Part shown: positions 33,864 to 43,500 of the stretch, piece after piece
Numbering within the stretch: the first letter of the stretch is position 1
How the letters are laid out: each line of letters begins with the position of its first letter
Assembly (NCBI GenBank): GCA_030533445.1
Contig: CM060065.1
Span: 19,810,974-19,874,973, forward strand
Length of the DNA stretch: 64,000 nt
Direction: 5' to 3'
DNA from: Cyprinodon diabolis
Lineage: Eukaryota > Chordata > Actinopteri > Cyprinodontiformes > Cyprinodontidae
The notes under the pieces: generated by a model
What the model was told of the DNA's origin: nothing
Seen by the model: the letters and a program-made list of their open reading frames with translations, nothing else
The model's database searches: none
Position numbers and translations under genes: made by a program

Positions 33864-35641
33864 TCACCTGAGCAATTTGAGTTTCAGTGCTCGTACTTTG
33901 GGGGAAAGTTTAGACGATTCCAGGTCCATCAGGATCTTCTGGTAAGCTTCGAATGTATTCTTCAAGCTTCTTGGATAGCTCAGATTAAGAGCATAGATCA
34001 ACCCATAAAGCATTACACATGCATGGTTGATACTTTGGAGGTTGTGGAGAACTTCAACCCCTTCCAGGACCACGCCGACATCTGCAAAGAGTCCACCAGG
34101 ACCATCATGATCATCACCCTCAGCTTGAACGGTGTTGATTGCCATGGTTGGCCCTGCGACATCTGCCTCTGACTCACTGCATTCCATGTCCTGAAAGATG
34201 GAGGGAACAGAGAACAATGAGGTGTGTCACCCTCACCTTTGACCACCAAATTCTAAGCAGATCATCATTGAGGCAAAGTGCGTGTTAATTTGAAAAAATT
34301 CTCTCAAGGCACTGTGGATATAGTGTTCATGAGAATGGGATGGAGTTCAAGGTTACAATGACCTCAAGATCTTTGACTCCCTAAAAGCCTGGAAAACAAA
34401 ACAAATAAAAAGTCACATTATGTATAAATGGAGTTGTACATTCGACGACCATCAACTATTTAAATATTAATTTTTTAAAAGTAGTGTTTGAGCATTGTTG
34501 ATCACAATGAGGGTTGTGTCCAATAAGGAAAGGAATTGAGGAAATTTCATACTCAAAACAAACAAGCCATTGGACTCAATGACGAACTATTGGTCAAGGT
34601 TAATGCGACCTAATGCCCATCACATTTTCATGAACACCACATGCTATCAGGCACATCTAGAGGGAAATTAATAACATCTGGCACAAAGAAAGATGGCATA
34701 CATACCACGTATTCTTTGACCAATGTGTCCAGGTCTTCACAGAGGTAGATGCTGAGACATCTCAAAATGTAATCATGCCTCACGTTGATGTCTTGATTCT
34801 GAAACAAACATTACACGATTCCATGCCATTAGAAATGAATGCAACAGATTTTTTTTTATTTAATGATTAATGTTTTTTTATACACAATCATTTACAGGCT
34901 ATGTTAGTCTTAGGTTCAATATGTGCAAAAATGTAATTTCAATAAGTTCTCAATAAACAACCAGTCTGGCCCTTGACTTGTACAAATAAAAAATTTTGGC
35001 CCACGGCGTATGAAGTTGACACCCCTGGGTTAGACTAAAAAATTACTTACATTCTCCATCTTTGCCATCATGGCTCCGACTTTTTTCCCTGCAACTCCCC
35101 CTTTAGTGTTGAAAACCCCGATCAAGTCGTTGGTCAGGCGGTCAAGTTCCCCCAAAAATTTTGAGGTCAGTGGTACAGTTGTCAGCCGCATAAACTCCAA
35201 GTTGATCTGTAAAAGACAACAGAGACAGGACACAGACTTAGACAGGGGTGGCTGTTGCTTAGTTGGTAGAGGGGTCAATCATAGAACAAAGGTCAGTGGT
35301 TCAAATCCCAGCCTTGAGTGTCCACATGTCAAAATGTCCTTGAGCGAAACAGGATGTGATACACAGCCTGAGACCGTGTACCGGCGGAAGAAGCAGGTCG
35401 AACGTGCATGAGAAAAAAAAAGCGCTTTGCACAGAATCATTGACATGCATGACCTTGACAGTAATATGCTAAAAAGACACTGTATCTGAACGGCCCAGAA
35501 GAATATATACCGTAAGTTACTAAACTTCAGATTCACACTTGCCTCAGTGACGTCAAAGAGTGCTGGCCATTTATTGAAAAACTCAGGAATCTTTGGCTCC
35601 TGGAGAACCTCCTGTCTCCTGAGGGAGAATGTACGCTGCAT
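33864..35641 (-). CDS. Uncharacterised fish multi-copy family protein (SAMD3-like C-terminal region)
   Basis: Four coding exons on the minus strand: 35641-35543 (within an exon starting at 35682), 35206-35051, 34798-34706 and 34190-33864. They join in phase to give 224 residues from the first in-frame Met. Blocks are FSLRRQEVLQEPKIP and FFNKWPALFD in exon 1, then EFMRLTTVPLTSKFLGELDR and VFNTKGGVAGKKV in exon 2. Exon 3 has YILRCLSIYLCEDLDTLVKE, and exon 4 has FADVGVVLEGVEVLHNL, then LYGLIYALNLSYPRSLKNTF and KLSPKVRALKLKLLR. I recognise this as the C-terminal region of a multi-copy teleost family often labelled sterile alpha motif domain-containing 3-like; no biochemical role is known to me. 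No SAM domain or longer N-terminus is visible upstream. The donor after the first coding exon is GC (GAG/GCAAGTG). It could be a short functional member or a 5'-truncated copy. Confidence 0.7.
34925..35036. mobile_element. Probable hAT MITE remnant
   Basis: AGTCTGGCCCTTGACTTGTA and GAAGTTGACACCCCTGGGTT are typical of widespread fish hAT MITE ends. Only one end is clear and no target-site duplication was found. Confidence 0.35.
35236..35440 (+). mobile_element. tRNA-derived SINE in the SAMD3-like gene
   Basis: TTGCTTAGTTGGTAGAGGGG fits a tRNA A box and, about 40 nt on, GTGGTTCAAATCCCAGCC holds a B box (GGTTCAAATCC). The head is tRNA-like, but the body continues with TGTCCTTGAGCGAAACAGGA and ends with AGCGCTTTGCAC. 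No cloverleaf closes, so it is a SINE and not a tRNA gene. It lies in the intron between 35207 and 35542, antisense to the host gene. Confidence 0.75.
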
Positions 35642-36059
35642 CTTGGCCTTGATGAGGTTCTCATCCCTTTTCTTCTTTTTACCTGAAATGGAATGAAACG
35701 TCAGTAAAGATATTTGTATAACGAGATATGATGAGAAACTCTCACCAATGGTGCAAATTACAATTGGAAACAGAAATATTAACAATATGATTAGGGAGTA
35801 AGAATATTTTACAAACCGAGTGTAAAAGAAAAAATAACTGTGCAAAGTAACCACAAAACAGCTTAAGTGTCTAGTGCTGTGCAAAATGAACTGTTGAGCT
35901 GAGCTAGATAAAAGTATAGTGCAAAAAACATGACGGGTGAAAAGCTCTTATGTACATACTGGCCATGCCATGAACATGGTGTAATCATGGGTAGGTAAGA
36001 TAAGATATAATGTATTGCACATTATACCTCTGTCAGTAGAGCCACCCTTTCCATCTCCA

Positions 36060-36145
36060 AACTGTCTTTTGTTTCACCACTAGCTAACTGCTAGCTAACG
36101 TAAGCTAGCTAACGAATTGCTAGCTAACGTTAGCTAGTGGGTGCC
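36060..36145. repeat. GCTAGC/CTAACG-rich palindromic cluster
   Basis: AGCTAACTGCTAGCTAACGT is followed by AAGCTAGCTAACG, TTGCTAGCTAACG and TTAGCTAG. The unit GCTAGCTAACG occurs several times in 85 bp and is largely self-complementary. It lies about 150 bp downstream of the proposed first exon of the minus-strand gene. Confidence 0.6.
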
Positions 36146-36281
36146 AGTGCACGAGGTAGTAGGCCTCAAGATAAAACTGCTTACAATCATCAGTGAATCG
36201 CTATTAATGTAATACGATAAGAACTGCACAAATAATACACAGATTGATGTAATAAGACAAAGGATGACTTGGATTACTTAC

Positions 36282-36350
36282 CGTTAAATCTGATCAGAGA
36301 AGATGGCGTCCAGCGGAAAATGAGGATGTCATTTCCTGATGTCATTTCCT
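36282..36350 (-). promoter_or_regulatory. Probable first non-coding exon and promoter of the SAMD3-like gene
   Basis: On the minus strand CATCTTCTCTGATCAGATTT ends in AACG followed by a strong donor GTAAGTAA (36281-36274). The next acceptor, CCATTTCAG at 35683, starts the first coding exon at 35682. The CpG-bearing segment CCGCTGGACGCC lies upstream. The exon start is not determined. TSS data would settle this. Confidence 0.45.
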
Positions 36351-37029
36351 GTTTTAGCTTACAGGTAGCGTGAATTGTATGCAAACCGATCACATACATT
36401 TTAAATAAAAGAATCTAATTCGTTTCACAGCTTTGATTATTTAAACCATGTTAATATGTATTAAGTAATTACATTTAATATAATTTAGAATTGACAGAAT
36501 TATACAGATTATAATTAATTTCAATACATCAATTTTAAAAATATTTAATTTAAATAAAATCTAATAGATGTATATGCTTAAATATAAAGTCTACCATAAT
36601 TCATTTCTGTGAGTGTAGGCATTTCCTGAACGTTAAATATGCAAACATCATAGCAAATATTCTTATATTTTCACTGAGAACAGACATGTTTTTTTTTTTT
36701 TTTTGGGATCAATGATCTCTACCCTAAACTTTGGATTCCACAAGATACAGTTTGAGTTCTTAAATGCTTAATTTTCTCATCCATTTTAATAGCTGTATTT
36801 TTCAGTCATAATTAGAATATCTCAGTTAACTTTTTTTTAATTCATCCTAATAGTCTCTCTCTCTCTTGGTTAATAGATACCACTTAAAGGATCATTCTGC
36901 AGTCTAGTCATTTAAAATTTTCTTATTTTGCTGGTTTTCAACACTCATCCACAAAGATTCATGATCTACTTTGTTAAGACATATATTGTAGCAGATCAAA
37001 CGTCCAAAACCTTGTCTTTTTTATTTTAT

Positions 37030-37190
37030 TTTTTACCAGATCTCAGTGCAGCTGATGAATAACACTGAAAAGACTGGCTTTGTGCTATTTGGGTAGCTTT
37101 AAATGTAAGCAAATTGATTCCATATAGGGTTTCTCGAGGCTCAATGTATACGTTGATGACACTTGGATTTATATTTCTCTGTAACTAATA
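37030..37190 (+). mobile_element. LINE reverse-transcriptase fragment with YVDD motif
   Basis: On the plus strand 37139-37186 reads NVYVDDTWIYISL then stop, the catalytic YxDD block of a LINE RT. About 110 bp earlier the reading DLSAADE resembles the DLSAAFD block. Frames are broken between them. The copy is interrupted at 37191 by the opposite-strand LINE. Confidence 0.6.
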
Positions 37191-37915
37191 GGCAAGGCAA
37201 GGCAAATTTATTTGTATAGCACAATTCAGTACAAAGACAATGCAAAGTGCTTTACATGATTAAAATACAGGAAGATAAAACAGATTCAAAGCAAGTAGGA
37301 AATAATAAAAAAATACATAAAATAAAAAATGCAGAAACAAAAAAGAATATTAAAAATAGTTGGACTAAAGAAAATATGTTTTAGTTGAACTGTTTAACTA
37401 GAACAGTCGAAGGCAATCCTAAACAAGTGTGTTTTTAGTCTTGATTTAAAGGAACTCAGGCCTTTTGCACTTTTACAGTTTTCTGGAAGTTTGTTCCAGA
37501 TAAGTGGAGCATAGGAACTAAATGCTGCTTCTCCATGTTTAGTTCTGGTTCTAGGTATGCAGAGCAGGCTGGAGCCAGAAGACCTGAGTGTACTGGAGGG
37601 TTGATACACTGATAGCAAGTCTGTGATGTATTTAGGTGCTAAGCCATTCAGAGATTTATAGACTAACAGAAGTATTTTAAAGTCTATTCTCTGAGATACA
37701 GGGAGCCAGTGTAAGGACTTTAGAACTGGGGTGATGTGCTCTACTTTCTTAGTCTTAGTGAGGACACGGGCAGCAGCGTTCTGGATCAGCTGCAGCTGTC
37801 TGATCCACTTTTTAGGCAGACCTGAGAAAACACCGTTGCAGTAATCAATTCGACTAAAAATAAACGCATGGATTAGTTTTTCCAGATCATGCTGAGACAT
37901 TAGTCCTTTAATCCT
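37191..37915 (-). mobile_element. 5'-truncated L2/CR1-like LINE, RT C-terminal part and 3' tail
   Basis: A 168-codon frame (37900-37394, minus strand) reads FSRIDYCNGVFSGLPKKWIR, LQLIQNAAARVLTKTKK, HWLPVSQRIDFKILLLVYKS and LNGLAPKYITDLL. It then has FSSYAPLIWNKLPENCKSA and SFKSRLKTHLFRIAF. This is the region after the RT catalytic core in fish CR1/L2-type LINEs. It is followed by the family's 3' UTR and a (TTGCC)n tail ending at 37191. The frame is intact, so the insertion is fairly young. Endonuclease and RT core are absent. Confidence 0.9.
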
Positions 37916-39148
37916 GATTAATAGGCCATAATAGGTTTAAGGTCCCCATAATTTAACATGAGCGGACTGGATTTCTCCAACATTGGGCAGAAAATACAGG
38001 AATCTTTGTTTTTTTTTGGTTATAAAGACCATGTTGTACATCAGCAATCTTAATAAAGTTTGAAACCACAATGCAAGAAACTTATGTATCGGTATGGATC
38101 TAAGTTTTAACAGTTATGTGCAAACTATTAAATCACCAACCTAATTCCTTCTTTTCCCAGTTTTTTGTTGGTAATATTAATTATTGATAATATTAATCAT
38201 AAATTTGCTTTGTACTAAATTGACTTTTGTAGAAAGCACACTTGTTGAGTGGATACAGCTCTTTCTCTGCAGCTTTACCCAAAGGTACTTTCAAAATAAA
38301 GCAGGTTACAGTCATTTGTTTCTCGTTGTATTTTTTTTTTTATCTGTTTTGTTTTAGTTTTGCTTTTTTTAAACAGATTAGTTGTGGAGGGTGGAGGGAA
38401 CGTTTGGACAGGTATCTATGAATTTTCTGTTTGGAATCTGTCTGGGAGCCCAAGTTTATCTAGAGATAATATGCTAAAAAGACTAAAAAAGCCTGGAGCT
38501 TGTGAAGTTTTATGGGAGGATCTATCTTAACTTAATCATTTGTGTTTGTATGAGAAAACTCTTGGATTCTGGTGTCATGTCAAGATTTAACTGAATTATA
38601 AATATGTGTGATGCTGTTAGCACTTTGAACACATGCAAGGCGGTCCATCCCTGCAAGAATCTGCAGACATTTCTTTGCTTTTCAGTCTCCATGTGTGCAG
38701 CTTTAGTCTTGTGACAGAAGTCCCATGTAATCTTTTAAACCACTGTGTCGTTAGTCGACACTCCCTGAAAATGAGAGGATTACTGTCTTGAAGGCTAACA
38801 TGGAGAATGAAATGGACTAAACACATTCACCCACTTTCACTTAATCCTGGCAAGACAGACCTTTCATGCATTGCCCATTAAGAAAGCAGATACAGCTAGT
38901 TGTTAAATTGACTACTCCATTGATTTTTGATTTTTTTTTAAGAAAATGAGTCTGATGATTTCAAATACTAAGTCTGTTTGTGTTTATTTTGTTTAAAGAG
39001 ATGATGAAATCACCCTAATGGATTTTATTTGAAATTCATGGTGTCTAAGCTTAAAGTAGACTTCACAAAACATAGTTTATAAGTAAATCTGAGTCAAGGA
39101 GTATCATCAATCAAAGATGGAAGAAAAGGAAGATGTTTTTAAAGGATA

Positions 39149-39330
39149 ATTTCAATTCAGTTTTATTTATATAGCACCAATTCACAACACACATCATCTC
39201 AAGGCATTTTACAATGACAATTTAACCAGATTATACAATCAGATTGGTTAAAAGTTTTCTATTTAATGAAAACCAGCTGATTGCATCGACTCATTGACTG
39301 AAAGGCAATCCATTCAAAAGGACAGCAGGA
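39149..39330 (+). repeat. Fish interspersed repeat fragment, relative of 15108-15400
   Basis: TCAATTCAGTTTTATTTATA, CACCAATTCACAACACACAT and ATCTCAAGGCATTTTACA follow the same order as the copy at 15.1 kb. It lacks the AACCTCCAGCAGAACC end. Confidence 0.6.
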
Positions 39331-40012
39331 GAAATGAGAACTAGAAAGCAGGGCAGAAAACGAATAAATAACATGATCATCTTAATTTATATGTTCAAAT
39401 ATAGTTGGCATATTTACAGCAGTGGCCATTCAAAATGTCTCCCACTTTCCTTGATGGACCCTTGGCTGGTCTTTGCCTCATCCCCTACAATTCCTTTTTC
39501 AGCATCAATCTTTGTACTAAAATATTCTCTCTTTCATGATTAGTAGACTTTAAGGTCTAAAGAAAAGCATCATCTCCCGATCAGACCCTGTAATTCAGGG
39601 AAAGGGTGGAGTCAGAGTAAAAAAATGTCAAGGAGAAGGCCAGTGGCTGGAAGTTGGAGGGGATTCTACTGAATGAATGAACTGTTTATGCAAAAAAACC
39701 CAAACTTTTTAATGTACAGTATTTAATTAAATGGAGGAAATATGATCATTTCATGGGATTTGACCAGTTGATCTAGATAATTGAAAAAAGTGGACCGACT
39801 GATCAATGCATCAGTTATTGACACAATTCCCTATCAGAACTAGATGTTAACATTTTTTAAGTTTGAGCTTTGACAATAAAATCAATGTTCAGAATATAAA
39901 ACAAATTTCTCTGAAAATAAAGAAAAAACAAATTGAAGAGTGTGAGTAAATCGATTAGTGCTGCCCTTTAGGAGATAAACCACTGACAGCTTGCATTGAC
40001 ATTGAAAAACAA

Positions 40013-40015
40013 CCC

Positions 40016-40040
<25 letters not shown>
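40013..40040. repeat. 28-nt poly-C tract
   Basis: An uninterrupted run of C about 500 bp upstream of the efnb2 start codon. Such runs are rare in this AT-rich window and length-unstable. Assembly length may be imprecise. Confidence 0.95.
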
Positions 40041-40046
<6 letters not shown>

Positions 40047-40199
40047 TAAAATCCCCCAAAAAAGATTGTAAAATAAAACACAAATAATTAAAACGTAAAC
40101 GAATCTAACATTTAAAAATTGTTTATTGGAAATTTAAACATTGCTACTAAAAAATTTTGATTTTACACAGCAGCTTTTTTTTTCCAACCAAGAAGCCAA

Positions 40200-40517
40200 T
40201 TTCAGTTTCTCCTCTTACTGCCTCCCACCAATGAGAAGCTGCTGATGGGCGGACGGTCAGTCAGCTGATGACTCCAACACTTCAGCCTCTCTCCTCACTG
40301 TCTGCACATCTCATCACATCAAAGACTTTATTTACGCGCAATGTGGAGAATGTGGCTCCGCGGTGAGGAGGAGACTCCTGATAACTCCGCGGGGTTTTCA
40401 TCGGGTTTGCGCTCCTCTCCACGATCATCTGGATCTAAAGCAGACATGCAGATGCGGCAGATATTGGACACTTTTCGCTCTTATTTATGATACTTTGCAT
40501 GCGGTGCCTTTCCTGTG
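40200..40517 (+). promoter_or_regulatory. efnb2 promoter and 5' UTR with upstream ORFs
   Basis: The base composition turns GC-rich. A CCAAT box (40228-40232) and CpGs are present, with no clear TATA box. Several ATGs precede the coding start: one frame from 40341 to a stop at 40488-40490 (49 codons, with further in-frame ATGs at 40446 and 40452). A second frame from 40487 (again 40499) overlaps the coding start out of frame. If the transcript starts upstream of them, these uORFs should restrain translation. Confidence 0.55.
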
Positions 40518-43500
40518 ATGGGGGGACGCGCACGGAGCTGCGGCGCACTGGTCCTTCTGGCCATCCTTGGCTCCTGCCGAGGCGTAACGCTGAAGCCAAT
40601 CGACTGGAGCAGCTCCAACACCAAGTAAGGAGACAGGAGATGAGAAATGTTTGTCTCTCTGACCAGGCATATTTGCACTAGATTTGTAAAGTTAAAGAAG
40701 TGAACTTTTAGCTGTTTCTAGTTGTGTTCTTTCAAATCTGCAGAAATTCTGTTAATTTCTAGCTTGAATATTCATTTTGTAGCCTACAACTGTGGAAAAC
40801 CCTCATTAAAATGTTTATTTTTGACTGATTGGCATTAAAAAAGGAGCATTTAAGTTAAAAAACAAGGCAGGAATCTCTGAACTTTTACTTTTGAATGTTT
40901 TTTTGTGCAAAATTACTTATTTACAATTATTGATCATCCAGAAAGTGAAATTGATGTCTTCAGCTGTTGGTGTCCTACTAAAAGCACTGCTACTGTATGA
41001 TTTATTAATCTGAGCAAAGAATCTTACATCAAAGCTTGCAAAAGTTAACCATATATAAACTAGGGTTCTCTGCCCTTATCTTGCAGATTCACTTCCACTC
41101 AGGGTTTGGTCATCTACCCTCAGATAGGGGACAAGATGGACATTGTGTGTCCCCGGGCTGATCCCTCATCAGGTAGGACAGAGGAGTTCTACAAAGTCTA
41201 CCTGGTGACCAAACGTCAGATGGAGAGCTGCAGTGTGGAGAAGACGGACACGCCTCTGCTTAACTGTGACAAGCCTGACCAGGATGTCAAATTCACATTC
41301 AAGTTTCAGGAGTTTAGCCCAAACCTCTGGGGCTTGGAGTTCCTCAAGGGGAGGGACTATTATATCACTTGTAAGTTAGATTTGTGTGTCCTACAGGAGG
41401 AATAAGTCGGTCAAAGAATTTCCTTTTATCTTTTTTTTTTCATTCCCAGGGTTTGATAAGGACATCATACTCATATCCTTCTCAATTTGTCAGTGTGAGT
41501 GAGAATCAAAAAGGAAAAAAAAAATTGTTGCCTTGTTATTGGACCGCTGTCGGTTAAGGCAGGATCTCAGTGGCAAGTGATGCATGAGATAGAAAGCAAG
41601 CCCAACCATGTAGCCTCACCCACCACCTCGCCATGCTCCGACGGCAAACTTGGCTCTGGCTGGCCTGTGTGATTCCAGGGGCTTACATGCCCCAAATCAC
41701 TCAAGGCTTTTACAGCATCAGGCAGATTTGATGGGGGCTTTCATTGCAACGTGCCTTGTAGCCTGTGAAATGTTATCTGACCTAAATGCTCCTAACAAGT
41801 CTTTGTGTGTGAGAGTGACAGGGGTGAAACAGAGTTCTTTGGGTGTGCGTCTGTTATGGGAGGAGAGTTTTTTTTTTATATTTACACATAAGTTGGGTTT
41901 TTGCAACGAGAGTTGCTTCCTAAAGAAGGTTGAAATTATGTTTTATTCATTTCATTTTTTTATGCCAAGGCTGCATGTAGAGCAGAAGTCATTGGTTACT
42001 CAGTTTAATGAGAATATTACCCTCAGTTTCCTTTTTAGTAGCTGTGTGCAGCTCAGAGTAATGTGGTCTAACGTTGCAGTAATGCATTACAATTTGAATT
42101 CTAGTTACTGTCTAGATACACCTTGAGATATGTTTGATGACTGTTTTGGGAAGGGTGTTGCAAAGATGTGGTTTACACCTAACTGCCATCCAACATTTGA
42201 GAAAATCATGCAAAAACTTCCAGAAACAACAATTGCTTGGAAATGTTACCTTATCAGTTATTCCAGCTGAATTTGTCTCCTCTGTCTTCTGTCCAGCCAC
42301 CTCTACAGGGTCTCTAAAAGGGCTGGATAATATGAGTGGAGGGGTGTGCAGGTCCAAATCCATGAAACTGGTGCTGAGAGTCGGCCAAAGTAAGCAGCAT
42401 GTGTTTATTTTAGCGTTCACGGAGGAAGATGAGCGCGCACACACTCACCAATACATTGATCCGGATTTGTGCAGCCGAATTAACAAGTAGCAACAGTTGT
42501 TTTGCTCTCAAAGGTTATGTGTGTAATGCCATAATATCATCTCTGCTTGACTTCTGATAATCTGATCACGCAGCCATTCTCTCCAAAAGAGATTTGCATG
42601 ATGAATTACTGGATTTTTTTTACATCTCTTATTCAAACCATCAGTAGCTTACTGATCTCATTATTATCCTGCATCAGATCTTTTGAAATTATAATCATGT
42701 CATGTTTTTTTTTCCTATTCCTCCTTCTTATATTTATTCTACAGCATGTACAAAAGTAGTTTCAGCAGTTTATCCACTTATCTCTGCTCTCAACGTTAAA
42801 AAAGTAAGCTCACATCTATTCCTACTTCCTTTGAATTCACCGGACAAAATGTTAAAGGAGCATATTGTTTCCTTTTTTATTCAGATAGGCCTATATGTAA
42901 GGAAATATGTTAATATAAATTCTTTTACTGCATGAAAACCACAATATTAGATATTAAACACATGCAGGCTTTCTGCATATTTTTCTGTCTTATGTATTTT
43001 TTGAAATATGTAAAGGGTTATTTGAATAAATAATTCATTTAATCAGCATTAAAAATGAAAAGTCAGCATTTCATGTACTACTTGTGCTGATCATAACTGA
43101 AAAAAACATTTCTTGCGCTGTTTGTAAACATTACTTGTGTAAACAAACCCTTTTTACAGCGGAAAAATAAAAAAAATGGGTTTAAAAGCTCTGATTTGGT
43201 CGCAATCTTGTTTATAATCTCTGCGCGTGTTACAAGTCATGTAGTTTAGTCGCTGTCACGAATGTAGTGGATTTTATTGAGCATATGGAGTGTGTAAAAC
43301 TGAAACTCAAGCACGTCCAGTGGTTATGTTGTCAGTGAATATCAAAATGTGTGCTCAGGAAGTTTAAAGGCCAGAGGGGAATTTAATGATAATGCACTGA
43401 AGCAAGACCTAAAGGGTCTGAAGTTCTGCTAACGGATGTAAAATGTTGATTCATGTAGGCATAAATTACAAATCTATAATGGAAATAATTTAGAGCATTT

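Larger units (their letters stand above)
37916..40200. other. Intergenic region before efnb2
   Basis: Mostly AT-rich unique DNA, with a weak LINE-RT-like reading at 38236-38290 (LVEWIQLFL), a fish repeat at 39149-39330 and a long poly-C run. No gene was recognised. Confidence 0.5.

Noticed and set aside
35236..35310. tRNA gene
   Set aside because: A and B box-like words are present but no cloverleaf or acceptor stem forms, and the sequence runs on into a SINE body.
41650..42126. 158-codon ORF on the plus strand
   Set aside because: Lies wholly in efnb2 intron 2, has no recognisable domain and contains no conserved block.
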